From Paraconexibacter algicola (GTDB lineage Bacteria; Actinomycetota; Thermoleophilia; Solirubrobacterales; Solirubrobacteraceae): 64,000 nucleotides of DNA. Of this stretch, positions 1 through 7,568 are shown in pieces; within the stretch, counting starts at the first letter, position 1, and each line of letters starts with the position of its first letter. Below the pieces are notes generated by a model. It did not search any database, was not told the origin of the DNA, and saw only the letters and a list, made by a program, of their open reading frames with translations. The stretch lies in the NCBI RefSeq assembly GCF_003044185.1, contig NZ_PYYB01000003.1:1-64000 (forward strand). Direction: 5' to 3'. Made by a program: the position numbers and the translations under genes.

Positions 1-702
1 GCACGTCTGAACATCCTTCCCGCTGCGCCAAACGGCACAGCCATCAGATGTCCATCAAAGCGGGGGAACTCCAAAGGCCACCTCGACCACGGCTACGCCA
101 TGACCGCCCACCGAGCCCAGGGCGCGACCGTCGACCGCACCTACGTCCTCGGGTCGGACGAGCTCTACCGCGAATGGGGCTACACCGCCCTCAGCCGCCA
201 CCGAGACGCCACCCGCTTCTACCTGTCCGGGTCGCCGGCCTTCCTCAACGACGCCCCCGCCCCACTCTCCGCCGATCGCGACGCAGCCCGGGCCGTCACC
301 GACGCGCTGGAGAGCAGCCGCGCCGAACACCTCGCGCTGACGCAGGTACGGCGCGACTACCGCGAACACAAACACGACCGACTCCTCGCGCGACTCGAGG
401 ACGCCGCGCAGTGGCGCGACCAGCTGCAGGCCCAGCGCGACGCCACACCCTGGTACCGCCGCAGCGACGCCCAAGACCTCGACGAACGCCTCGCCATCGC
501 CCAACGCAACGTCGAGACCCAGATCGGCCTGCTCACCGACAACGAAGCCGACCTCGCCGAACGACCGCCACGCCAAGCCCCACCCCTCACCCCGGCCCGC
601 GACCCCCTACCCGACCTCGACGACCACCGAAGCCCCGGGCTCGGCCGCGAGCTGCCGACCCCCGACCTCAACGACGACCTCGGACCAGACCTCGGCTTCT
701 AA
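1..702 (+). CDS. TraA/MobF-like relaxase-helicase, C-terminal fragment
   Basis: Only the C-terminus is in the window. The stretch LDHGYAMTAHRAQGATVDR followed by a YTALSRHRD-type motif matches the last helicase motifs (UvrD_C_2 region) of conjugative relaxase-helicases such as TraA, which nick and unwind DNA for transfer. These lie at bases 85-230. The rest, to about base 700, is a charged, Arg/Asp-rich tail with helical character, usual for actinobacterial TraA proteins. The frame is open to the left edge, but the first 25 or so codons do not resemble the expected sequence before GHLDHGYA, so a junction, a frameshift or simple divergence upstream is possible. A small HTH gene follows after 32 bases. 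The family call is firm; completeness is unknown. Confidence 0.75.
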   Translation, partial: ARLNILPAAPNGTAIRCPSKRGNSKGHLDHGYAMTAHRAQGATVDRTYVLGSDELYREWGYTALSRHRDATRFYLSGSPAFLNDAPAPLSADRDAARAVTDALESSRAEHLALTQVRRDYREHKHDRLLARLEDAAQWRDQLQAQRDATPWYRRSDAQDLDERLAIAQRNVETQIGLLTDNEADLAERPPRQAPPLTPARDPLPDLDDHRSPGLGRELPTPDLNDDLGPDLGF

Positions 703-734
703 CCCACCCCCGACCCAACCAGAAGGAGCACCAC

Positions 735-953
735 ATGCCCCCGCGCAACCCTGACGACTACGAGCAGCCCGAACTCCCATTCGACGAGCCGCTCATGAAC
801 GCCGAAGACGCAGCCAAGCTGCTCTCCGTCAGAACCTCATGGGTCTACGAAGCAACCCGCGACGGCCGACTCCCCCACATCCACGTCGGCCGCCACATCC
901 GCTTCATCAAAGCCGACCTCCTGCACTGGATCAACCAACAACGAGCAGCGTGA
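735..953 (+). CDS. excisionase/AlpA-like helix-turn-helix DNA-binding protein
   Basis: A 72-residue protein. Residues 24-70 contain the MNAEDAAKLLSVRTSWVYEA helix-turn-helix, then RDGRLPHIHVGRHIRF and an IKADLLHWI helix. This is the compact winged-HTH of the excisionase/AlpA/MerR-like group (HTH_17) that bends DNA or controls integration and excision. The ATG at 735 is chosen because AGAAGGAG lies at 721-728 with normal spacing. It follows the relaxase gene by 32 bases and is probably co-transcribed. Its role as recombination directionality factor for the integrase at 9.3-10.6 kb is inference; such proteins can also be simple repressors. The next 138 bases before the convergent gene at 1092 hold no gene I can support. 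Confidence 0.75.
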   Translation: MPPRNPDDYEQPELPFDEPLMNAEDAAKLLSVRTSWVYEATRDGRLPHIHVGRHIRFIKADLLHWINQQRAA

Positions 954-1091
954 GCCCACGCCCTTCGCCAGAACGCGTGGTGCCGCGAATCAGCGGCATC
1001 ACGCTTGCGGATCTCGCGCGAGACAGAAGCGCAGGACGCGCGGGGGTAGTCCCGCTGGGACCCGCCTCGCCGAGCGACGCGCTTGCGACTG

Positions 1092-2012
1092 TTAGAACCC
1101 GGGAGGTGGTGAGCAGCCCTGTTTCGGACGCCGGTGTCCCGGGCGTATGCGTCCGAACCAGTCGCCGCTGCTGCACGTCAGGCCGTTGCGGTAGGTGACC
1201 TTGAGACCGACTTGTTGAGTGCCGGCATCGCTTGCGCGCAGCACGAATAGGAATTCTCCGTCGGGGCCGGGCTTCATTGAGCGGGTGATCCGACGGTTGC
1301 TGATCGTGACCTTGACTGCTTGGCGGCCTGCGAAGCCGTACTTGACGATGCGTCGTCCGCTTTGGTCGCAGAGCGGCTTGCCGCGTAGACGACGCCGTGT
1401 TTCCGGTGAGGATGTCGCGCGTTTGGGGCGGAATAGCAGGCAGCCGCCGATCGGCGTTTCGATCGAGCCGCTGTAGCCACTGGCCGGTGTCGGGGCGCCG
1501 CCGGCGGAGAACAAGAGCTGGCCGTCGGCGAACGTTCCGGAGCAGTGTCCTGTGCTCGACGCCAGTTCGGGCTGCGGGTGGAATTTGCCGTCGTTGTTGA
1601 ACAGCCCGTCGCGGCCGACCACGCCAAGCTTCCCGTCCTGCACCCGCGCGCGCCGAACGCATCGGATCGGGCCGGCCGCCGGCACTTGGCTCCCAGCGAT
1701 TGACCCACGCGTCGCGTCGAAGACCGCAATTCCCCAGGGCGGGCCGCCATCGGGGTCGGGTACCCGCAGTGAGAGGACGACGCTCGATCCAGGCTTCAAC
1801 TCGCCGACAGCGTCGTTCTTGGACTCTTGTGGAACGGGGTCACCGGTATCGAGCACGCCTGTCACGGCAGCGGTCGCGCCTCCGGCGACCAGGAGCGCTG
1901 CGAAACCGGCTAGGAGCGGCGCGGTCCTACGGCGAGCGCGGGGCGCAGGCGCGAGTTCGAGCCGTTCGGCTGCGCGCCGGAGCTGGTGTTCGAGGTCGGG
2001 AAGACGGCTCAT
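1092..2012 (-). CDS. one-TM protein partner of ECF sigma factor (pair 1), candidate anti-sigma
   Basis: About 306 residues starting MSRLPDLEHQLRRAAERLEL. The ATG at 2012 overlaps the sigma gene's TGA by 4 bases (ATGA), so translation is coupled. It has a short charged cytoplasmic segment (residues 1-32), one TM helix near residues 33-52 (TAPLLAGFAALLVAGGATAA) and a long outer domain with six scattered cysteines. There is no HxxxCxxC zinc anti-sigma motif. Gene order and topology suggest a membrane regulator of the sigma factor, which would bind it through the first 30 residues and sense something outside. This is inferred from context only. It shares layout, and loosely the C-terminal KVT strand, with the two following partners. 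Confidence 0.65.
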   Translation of the reverse strand: MSRLPDLEHQLRRAAERLELAPAPRARRRTAPLLAGFAALLVAGGATAAVTGVLDTGDPVPQESKNDAVGELKPGSSVVLSLRVPDPDGGPPWGIAVFDATRGSIAGSQVPAAGPIRCVRRARVQDGKLGVVGRDGLFNNDGKFHPQPELASSTGHCSGTFADGQLLFSAGGAPTPASGYSGSIETPIGGCLLFRPKRATSSPETRRRLRGKPLCDQSGRRIVKYGFAGRQAVKVTISNRRITRSMKPGPDGEFLFVLRASDAGTQQVGLKVTYRNGLTCSSGDWFGRIRPGHRRPKQGCSPPPGF

Positions 2013-2554
2013 CGGTCGGTCTCCAATCGCTGGCGGAGGGCGCGCAGGCCGCGGCTGACGCGTTGGCGCACGACGCTCTCTGAGCACCGCAGCTCTTCCG
2101 CCAGGTCGTCGTAGCTGAGTTCCTGCAGCACTCGGCCGGTGACGGCGCGACGTTGGTCCTCCGGCAACTCGCCAAGCGCCTCAATGGCGGCGGTCTCGCT
2201 CAACTCGTCAATACGCGCCAGCGCCCCGTCGTCCAGAACCAGCGGCTCCATCTGCAGCCGGCGCCGTGTCTCGTCATCGACGCGGCCGCGCTTGAGGCTC
2301 AAGGCGAGCAGGTTCCGGGCGATGCCGAAGAGCCAGCTACCGACGTCCCCGAGGGCTGGGTCAAACCGCTGCCGTCCCTCAAGCGCTCGAGCGAACGTCT
2401 CCGCGGTGAGATCCGCAGCCAACTCGGAACTCCCGGTGCGTCGCAGGAAGAAGGACAGGACCGCGTCTTCATGCCGACGGTAGAACCTGGCGAAGTCGCG
2501 AGCGTCGCCACGCAGCAGGACCGCGCTCGTGTCATTCCCAGATGCCGGGTCCAT
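2009..2554 (-). CDS. ECF-type sigma-70 factor (pair 1)
   Basis: A 181-residue sigma factor. Region 2 covers about residues 19-85 (FARFYRRHEDAVLSFFLRR, DLTAETFARAL, GSWLFGIARNLL) and region 4 about residues 120-178 (LPEDQRRAV, YDDLAEELRCSESVVRQRVSRGLRAL). It would direct RNA polymerase to a small regulon. The ATG at 2554 has a GAGGAG Shine-Dalgarno just upstream. It is closely similar to the sigma factor at 3398-3967, sharing DETRRRL.MEPL and VVRQRVSRGLR, so the two pairs look like a tandem duplication. The membrane partner follows by ATGA overlap. A motif shared with the second sigma gene lies 35 bases upstream of the start. Confidence 0.85.
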   Translation of the reverse strand: MDPASGNDTSAVLLRGDARDFARFYRRHEDAVLSFFLRRTGSSELAADLTAETFARALEGRQRFDPALGDVGSWLFGIARNLLALSLKRGRVDDETRRRLQMEPLVLDDGALARIDELSETAAIEALGELPEDQRRAVTGRVLQELSYDDLAEELRCSESVVRQRVSRGLRALRQRLETDR

Positions 2555-2570
2555 CTCTCCTCACTTATCC

Positions 2571-2589
2571 CGCGGCCGTGCTTTGTGAC
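2571..2589 (-). promoter_or_regulatory. shared upstream motif of ECF sigma gene 1
   Basis: On the minus strand the sequence reads GTCACAAAgcACGgCCGCG, with the first base 35 bases upstream of the start codon. The same pattern (GTCACAAAatACGcCCGCG) lies 34 bases upstream of the GTG at 3967 of the second sigma gene; 16 of 19 bases agree. It could be a -35 element or operator for autoregulation. The role is inferred from conservation and spacing only. Confidence 0.4.
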
Positions 2590-2672
2590 CGTCCGGCGAG
2601 CAAAGTTCTTGACCCCACGCTCGCTGGCAGGCGGCTAAGGGGACGCTGCTACTCCGGGCCGGCGCGCGAAGT

Positions 2673-3401
2673 TCAACAGCCCACCGGCGGAAGTCGGTGT
2701 TTGGCCTTGCCGATCTGGACGGTGTCAATCGGCTCGTCGGTGGCGAGGACGAAGCTGTTGCGGCTCACGCTGGCGCGCGCCTGCTCGACTCCGGCGCGGC
2801 TCGCTGTGACCTTTTTGACTCCATCAGGCACGATCCCGGCGAGTCGACGGTGTTGCGGATGCGCGGCGCTCTTGTTGCACTGTTCGACGATGAAGCCACC
2901 ACGCTTGCCGATGGTGGCTGTCGGGTGGCAACTGGTGCTGAAGCCGCGACTCGTCGTCTTGCGCTGGTAGAGCCAGCAGGTCTCGCGATCGGTGGCGCGC
3001 AGGTAGATGGCACCTCTTGCGCCGCGGTAGCCGCGGACGTAGGTGTACTTCGGGCGACGGACGCGGTCGGCTCTTGTGGGGTTGCGCAGGACCGCAAAGA
3101 ATCTCTTGGCGTCGGTGATGGGCGCCTGCGCGTTGCGTTGCTGTTGGTACCGCCGACGGACAGCTGGAGACAGTTCGCGTGCCGGAACCGTAATCGTCTT
3201 CGAGCGCAGTGGCGGATCGTCAGGATCGTCTGGGGCCGCCACCCCAAGGACCCCGGCGACCGCTACCCCTGCGATCGCGATCGCGAAGACCGCGGCAAGG
3301 GGGCCTAGGCCCCAGCGCCACCACGTGGCCTTGCGTGGAGCTTGCGCTGCTGCGGCTCGCAGGAGCTCGGCGCGAAGTCGGTCTTGGGGGTCTCGCTTCA
3401 T
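2673..3401 (-). CDS. one-TM protein partner of ECF sigma factor (pair 2), candidate anti-sigma
   Basis: About 242 residues starting MKRDPQDRLRAELLRAA at 3401, an ATG overlapping the sigma stop codon by 4 bases. Residues 1-27 are a charged amphipathic helix. A TM helix follows at about residues 30-53 (LGPLAAVFAIAIAGVAVAGVLG). The outer domain has four cysteines and the motif GIVPDGVKKVT near residue 195, which also occurs in pair 3 as VVPDGVAKVT. The VPDGV strand is frequent in Solirubrobacterales proteins encoded beside ECF sigma genes (from memory). There is no zinc anti-sigma motif. Function as an anti-sigma or sensor is inference. Confidence 0.65.
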   Translation of the reverse strand: MKRDPQDRLRAELLRAAAAQAPRKATWWRWGLGPLAAVFAIAIAGVAVAGVLGVAAPDDPDDPPLRSKTITVPARELSPAVRRRYQQQRNAQAPITDAKRFFAVLRNPTRADRVRRPKYTYVRGYRGARGAIYLRATDRETCWLYQRKTTSRGFSTSCHPTATIGKRGGFIVEQCNKSAAHPQHRRLAGIVPDGVKKVTASRAGVEQARASVSRNSFVLATDEPIDTVQIGKAKHRLPPVGC

Positions 3402-3967
3402 CGGTGCTCCTTCAGGCCGGCGCGCAGGGTGCGTAGTCCGCGTGACACGCGCTGACGCACGACGCTGGGCGAGCAACGCAGTTCACGCGCGATGTCTTCG
3501 TAGGCGTGCTCGTCGATCACCCTGGCGACGACGGCCGCAGCCTGCTCGGGCGGAAGCCCCGCGAGGCCAGCCGCCAGCGTCGCCTGCTGGTTCAGGCAGA
3601 CGCGCTCTAGACGTTCAAGATCCCTGTCCCAAAGATCCAGGGGCTCCATGCCGAGCCGGCGTCGAGTTTCGTCACTGACTTCGCGAGTGCGATACGCGTC
3701 GACGAGGAGGTTCCTCGCGATCGTGAACGCCCACGACAGCGCGGAACCCTTGCGTTCGTCGAATCGACTCAAGGACGCGAGCATCCGCGCGAACGTCTCC
3801 GCCGTGAGGTCGAAAGCGAGCTCGCCATCTCGGACACGGCCCCGCACGAAGGCCAGGACCGAGCCGAAATGCCGGTCGTAGAACACACCGAACGCCTCGA
3901 CATCGCCGTCCGCCGCCCGGGCGAGCAGGTCCTCGTCGCGCTGAATAGCTAGTCGCCGCTTACCCAC
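3398..3967 (-). CDS. ECF-type sigma-70 factor (pair 2)
   Basis: A 189-residue protein from the GTG at 3967 (VGKRRLAIQRDEDLLARAAD); a longer frame opens at GTG 4021. I prefer 3967 because sigma factors usually begin just before such a segment and because the motif shared with gene 1 then sits at almost the same distance (34 versus 35 bases). Region 2 has FYDRHFGSVLAFVRGR, DLTAETFARML and LSWAFTIARNLL. Region 4 has LPPEQAAAVVARV and YEDIARELRCSPSVVRQRVSRGLRTL. It is a close paralogue of the sigma factor at 2009-2554. Its membrane partner overlaps by ATGA. It is divergent from the third sigma gene, with about 250 bases between. Confidence 0.8.
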   Translation of the reverse strand: MGKRRLAIQRDEDLLARAADGDVEAFGVFYDRHFGSVLAFVRGRVRDGELAFDLTAETFARMLASLSRFDERKGSALSWAFTIARNLLVDAYRTREVSDETRRRLGMEPLDLWDRDLERLERVCLNQQATLAAGLAGLPPEQAAAVVARVIDEHAYEDIARELRCSPSVVRQRVSRGLRTLRAGLKEHR

Positions 3968-3982
3968 AACGATTCGTACGGA

Positions 3983-4001
3983 CGCGGGCGTATTTTGTGA
4001 C
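3983..4001 (-). promoter_or_regulatory. shared upstream motif of ECF sigma gene 2
   Basis: On the minus strand this reads GTCACAAAatACGcCCGCG, matching 16 of 19 bases of the motif at 2571-2589 and sitting 34 bases before GTG 3967. Further upstream a GGAAC (4074-4070) and a CGTT (4051-4048), 18 bases apart, resemble an ECF-type promoter. The function of both is inferred. Confidence 0.4.
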
Positions 4002-4186
4002 GCGCCACCACGAGAACCCACCGGCTCGCTACCGCTTGGAGGCGATCAACGCCCGCTTCCGCGAATCCAGTTCCTGACGGTCCCCATATGCCGAGCTAGA
4101 TTCCGCGAGCCGCAGCCGCATTGTCTTGAGAGACCGCAATCGCTCCCTGACGCGTGGGCAGGGTCCGCGCTCGCGAGCCACGGGTT

Positions 4187-4213
4187 GGGAACCGAAAGCC
4201 CGGCTCGAGCGTT
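4187..4213 (+). promoter_or_regulatory. ECF-type promoter candidate for sigma gene 3
   Basis: GGGAACC at 4187-4193 and CGTT at 4210-4213 are separated as in many ECF-dependent promoters (GGAAC, 17 bases, CGTT). Transcription would start about 5 bases before the ATG at 4225, giving an almost leaderless message. This supports 4225 as the start and suggests autoregulation by an ECF factor. No experimental support. Confidence 0.45.
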
Positions 4214-4224
4214 GCAACAAGTTG

Positions 4225-4791
4225 ATGACCGACCGGGACGACATCCAGATGCTTCAGCGGTCGGTCACACAGCCGACCGCCTTCGACGCGCTGTTCGTCC
4301 GGCACCATGCCGCGATCCGCCGATACCTGGCAGCGCGAACCCGCGATCTCGCCGTCGCGGAGGACCTCGCCGCCGAGACGTTCCTTCGCGCGTTCGCCGC
4401 GCGCGCGACCTTCCGCGATCAGGGCCACGGCGTGCGGGCGTGGCTCTTTCAGATCGCGACGAACCTCCTGCGCGATCACGCCCGCAGTAGCGCCCGCCGA
4501 ACGCGTGACCCGTCGCTGGATCTCAGTCAAGGCGGCGATGCAGCCCCTCCAGCGCTTCCCACCGATCCCGCCCTCGAAGCCGTCCTGCGGCAGCTCCCGC
4601 ACGAGCAACTCGAGGCGCTGCTCCTCCACGCCTGGGCTGACCTCACCTACCAGGAGATCGCGACCGTGCTCGACGTCCGGGTCGGAACCGTCCGTTCGCG
4701 CCTGCATCGCGCTCGCGCGCACCTAACCCGGGCCCTCGCCGCGCCCGAGCACGTTCATCCCACATCGACGCCGCAACGGAGTTCCTCATGA
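4225..4791 (+). CDS. ECF-type sigma-70 factor (pair 3)
   Basis: 188 residues starting MTDRDDIQML; a longer in-frame extension begins at 4126 but has no plausible ribosome site, and an ECF promoter candidate lies immediately before 4225. Region 2 has FDALFVRHHAAIRRYLAART, EDLAAETFLRAF and VRAWLFQIATNLLRDH. Region 4 has LPHEQLEALLLHAW and YQEIATVLDVRVGTVRSRLHRARAHL. It is of a different sub-type from the two paralogous sigma factors to the left and is transcribed divergently from them. The next gene overlaps the stop by ATGA. It probably works with the membrane protein it is coupled to. Confidence 0.85.
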   Translation: MTDRDDIQMLQRSVTQPTAFDALFVRHHAAIRRYLAARTRDLAVAEDLAAETFLRAFAARATFRDQGHGVRAWLFQIATNLLRDHARSSARRTRDPSLDLSQGGDAAPPALPTDPALEAVLRQLPHEQLEALLLHAWADLTYQEIATVLDVRVGTVRSRLHRARAHLTRALAAPEHVHPTSTPQRSSS

Positions 4792-5705
4792 CCGGTCACG
4801 ATCTCGATCGCCTCCGCGCCGCCTACCCCGAACTCCCCGACCTCGAGCCGCCCCCCAGTACGCAGGAGCGGCTCGACACGGCGTACGAGCGCGCCGGGCG
4901 TTCCCCCGCCGTCGGCCGATCCTCGCGCCGGCGCGGAACGATTCGCCTCTCTCGGCGGACGGGGCTCTTCGTCGGCGTGGCCGTCGCGGTGAGCGGGACT
5001 GCGGTAGCAGCGACCGTGGGCGGCTGGCGCCCGCAGCTCGGATCACCCGATCAGGGCGAACGCCCGCGCCCGTCGACCTCCGATGTTCCCGCGGAGCAGC
5101 TCGCCATGCTCGCCGTGCTGCGTCGCCCGCAGACCGACGCCGACCGCGGACCGATCGTCGAGCAAGCCCTCAAGCGCATGGACCGCTCGACCGTCGACGG
5201 CGTCCACGTCGACGCCATCCGCGTCATCCACCAAAGCGCCCGCTCCGCCACCATCCTCATCCCGGCACAGCGCACCGGACCGGACGAGCCGAACCTGCCC
5301 AACATCCGATCCGAAGACGTCCTCTGCCTACAGACGTTCTCCTACACCCGCCCCCAGACCTTCACCAGCGGCAACAAGACCATCCGGCTCCCCGGCGGCC
5401 TCCAAGGCGGCGGCACCTGCGGAACCACCGAAGCGCTACGCACCACCGGCATCCGCACCGGCATCGGTCCCGGCCGGATCAGCAACGCGCCCATCGACTA
5501 CGTCAACGGACCCCGCACCCACTACGCGACCGTCGTCCCCGACGGCGTCGCGAAGGTCACCGTCAATCTCCGCCGCAAGCGCCAGGTCACCGTCCCCGTC
5601 CGTGACAACGTCTACCGCTTCTCCGTCCCCGGGATCGCCGCCGAGTTCGGAACCATCTGGTACGACGCCAACGGCAACCGCATCGACCACAGCCAGCGCC
5701 CCTAG
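4788..5705 (+). CDS. one-TM protein partner of ECF sigma factor (pair 3), candidate anti-sigma
   Basis: 305 residues. The start ATG overlaps the sigma gene's TGA by 4 bases. Residues 1-55 are charged and cytoplasmic (LDRLRAAYPELPDLEPPPST). A TM helix spans about 57-77 (TGLFVGVAVAVSGTAVAATVGG). The outer domain contains two cysteines and ends with HYATVVPDGVAKVTVNLRR and a strand-rich tail with IWYDANGNRI. The VPDGV.KVT motif is shared with the pair-2 partner although the two sigma factors differ, so the outer domains look more related than the sigma factors. No zinc anti-sigma motif. A regulatory role is inferred. About 200 bases with no supported gene follow; a short AGTAC..GTACT inverted repeat lies near 5854. 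Confidence 0.65.
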   Translation: MTGHDLDRLRAAYPELPDLEPPPSTQERLDTAYERAGRSPAVGRSSRRRGTIRLSRRTGLFVGVAVAVSGTAVAATVGGWRPQLGSPDQGERPRPSTSDVPAEQLAMLAVLRRPQTDADRGPIVEQALKRMDRSTVDGVHVDAIRVIHQSARSATILIPAQRTGPDEPNLPNIRSEDVLCLQTFSYTRPQTFTSGNKTIRLPGGLQGGGTCGTTEALRTTGIRTGIGPGRISNAPIDYVNGPRTHYATVVPDGVAKVTVNLRRKRQVTVPVRDNVYRFSVPGIAAEFGTIWYDANGNRIDHSQRP

Positions 5706-5904
5706 CCCACGGGGACACAGGCGAGGCTCCTGCTCTCCGCGCCGAGCAGCACCGTCGTGTCAGGTGACCACGGTCGAGGGAGCGGCGTCGGCGCAAGCGT
5801 GGTCCTGGAGGCGACCTGAGACTCATGACCGACGAACGCCTTGCGCCGAGTACGGAGGTACTGCTTGCTTCCAGATGGTCCGGTAGGGATGCGAGGCTGC
5901 AGCG

Positions 5905-6699
5905 GTGACGAAGGAAACGGGGAAAAAGCAAGCGGGCGGCGACGCGGGGCGTCCGTGGTGGCACTGGACCCTGGGCTTCGTGGGCGGGGTGGTCATCATC
6001 GGTTCAGCAGTCTGGTTCGGTCTCAGCCAGTACGTAGACGGGCTGAAGCCGTGCGAGGTCACGACGGCGAAGGACGTCGAGACCACGAAATGTGCGCCGC
6101 CTACGGTCACCGTCCTGCTTCCCGTGATCCTCGTCGGACTCGGTCTGCTGTTCCCCTTCCTCGACGAGATCGAGGTCCCCGGCTTCGCGAAGTTCAAGCG
6201 CCGCCAGCTGCGTGTCGAGGGAGAACTGGAGACTCACCGCAGCGTGCTACTTGGCATCCCCGACCAGCTCGAGGCCGCCGCCGAACCTGGAGCGCAGCCG
6301 CCACCAGTCGCCGGCATCTCAGACGAGGCCCTCCTGCTGCAGATCTGGAACTCCGCGCTAGGCCCGGCGCAGCAACTGCGGGCCTTCGGTCTCACCCCGG
6401 GCACCGTCACCGAGATCCAGACAGCGCTCGATGACCCCACCGCCGAGGCGGAGCTTGCGCCGGTCGTCCGGGACCTTGTAGCGAGGCTGCGCAAGGTCGG
6501 CATCCGCGACGCCAACGCAGCCTGGAACTGGGCACAGACTCACCGCCGGCGTCTCGAGCTGCTGTCAGCCGCGGTGGAGTCCGTCTCCTCCAACGCCGCG
6601 AGCGCAGAAGCGGTAGCGGAAGCCCTGGCTGTCGCCCACGAACTCGCGACGGCCCTCGGCACAGCCGCCGGTTCGGCGCCTACGTCGCCCGGATCGTGA
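5905..6699 (+). CDS. two-TM membrane protein of unknown function
   Basis: 264 residues from a GTG start (MTKETGKKQAGGDAG). Two TM helices at about residues 20-40 and 68-87 flank a short outer loop with two cysteines (KPCEVTT, TTKCAPP). A cytoplasmic helical region of about 170 residues follows, with an FAKFKRRQL basic stretch after the second helix and an Ala/Glu-rich end. I do not recognise the family. It is convergent with the gene at 6680, overlapping it by 20 bases at the 3' ends. The start is not well supported by a ribosome site. It lies among cargo genes of the mobile element; membrane anchoring of a cytoplasmic helical domain is all the sequence shows. Confidence 0.55.
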   Translation: MTKETGKKQAGGDAGRPWWHWTLGFVGGVVIIGSAVWFGLSQYVDGLKPCEVTTAKDVETTKCAPPTVTVLLPVILVGLGLLFPFLDEIEVPGFAKFKRRQLRVEGELETHRSVLLGIPDQLEAAAEPGAQPPPVAGISDEALLLQIWNSALGPAQQLRAFGLTPGTVTEIQTALDDPTAEAELAPVVRDLVARLRKVGIRDANAAWNWAQTHRRRLELLSAAVESVSSNAASAEAVAEALAVAHELATALGTAAGSAPTSPGS

Positions 6700-7135
6700 G
6701 CGCCGCTGCGAGGTCCTCGGCGAAATCTATGTAGTCCTCGTCTCGCGCAAGCGACGGCAGGCTCACCAGCAACGCGTCTGGGTCGACCCGGGCCCGGTCC
6801 GCGTCGACCTCCGCGAACTGACAGGCGTTCTGCCAAAGGGCGCCTAGCGGCCCGTCTAGGCGTGCGAGTCCCTCGAGGTGCAGGTGATCGGCAAGCCACC
6901 GTGCCTCGTCAGCCTCAGTACTCGGTGGTACGCGTCCGTCGGGCAGCGTGAGACCCCGCAGGAGGGCCGTCGGATAGCTGCCCCGCCCCACGTCGGGAAG
7001 CAGGAGGGCGAGCAGCGAGGATTCGCGCGCGGGCTCCATGCCATTGACGCCGAGGCGTCGCAGCAAGGTGAGCCCGAGGTGGGCGAAGTCCTGGCCAGGG
7101 AGTGGAGTCGGGTTGGTGTCGGGGGGCAAGGTCAC
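6680..7135 (-). CDS. unknown protein, last gene of a three-gene cargo operon
   Basis: 151 residues, acidic and Leu/Asp-rich, with no TM helix or recognisable motif (MTLPPDTNPTPLPGQDFAHL; ending AEDLAAALTI). It starts 58 bases after the stop of the gene at 7194 and is on the same strand, so it is probably the third gene of the operon 8586 to 6680. Its 3' end overlaps the convergent gene at 5905 by 20 bases. I cannot name a family. The low-complexity acidic composition would suit a small soluble partner or inhibitor, but that is speculation. Confidence 0.5.
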   Translation of the reverse strand: MTLPPDTNPTPLPGQDFAHLGLTLLRRLGVNGMEPARESSLLALLLPDVGRGSYPTALLRGLTLPDGRVPPSTEADEARWLADHLHLEGLARLDGPLGALWQNACQFAEVDADRARVDPDALLVSLPSLARDEDYIDFAEDLAAALTIRAT

Positions 7136-7193
7136 GGCGAGGGGTACGCGAACCTACCGGCGCGGTGGAGCGGCGAGGAAGCTTTGTTACGGG

Positions 7194-7568
7194 TCAGCGC
7201 AAGTAGTAGGCGGCGACCTCGGTGCTGGGTTTCTCCGGATCGAGGAGGTCAGCGTCGCAAGACGTGCACGAGTAGTCGTCTCCCGAATCACGCTTGTGAC
7301 GGAACTCGTCTAGCGGGTGCAAGGTTGAGCATCGCGGGCACTTGGCGTGGTGGCGGGAGTACAAGGTGCCACACGTCACATGGCCTTCGAGGATGCGGGT
7401 GGTCGTGTCCTCACCGATGCGCAAGCGCCGGGCGACCTCGCTTGCCTCGATCGGCTGCCCTTGGGTGCGGGAGTCGAGGTGGCCCTCGACCTTCGCGATC
7501 TCCTCGGAGGGTGCCAGGCCGTCAGATCGCAAGCGCTCGGAGGCGAGCGAGAAGGAACTCGAGTTCAT
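7194..7568 (-). CDS. HTH plus zinc-ribbon protein, second gene of cargo operon
   Basis: 124 residues. Residues 20-62 look like a helix-turn-helix (EEIAKVEGHLDSRTQGQPIE, ASEVARRLRIGEDTTTRIL). Residues 77-105 hold two CxxC pairs (KCPRCSTLHPLDEF and YSCTSCDADL), a zinc ribbon. The ATG at 7568 lies inside the end of the upstream gene, so the two overlap by 47 bases in different frames, which suggests coupled translation. The protein is probably a DNA- or RNA-binding partner or regulator of the 354-residue protein. The family is not recognised. Start choice is moderately sure because no alternative keeps the HTH. Confidence 0.6.
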   Translation of the reverse strand: MNSSSFSLASERLRSDGLAPSEEIAKVEGHLDSRTQGQPIEASEVARRLRIGEDTTTRILEGHVTCGTLYSRHHAKCPRCSTLHPLDEFRHKRDSGDDYSCTSCDADLLDPEKPSTEVAAYYLR

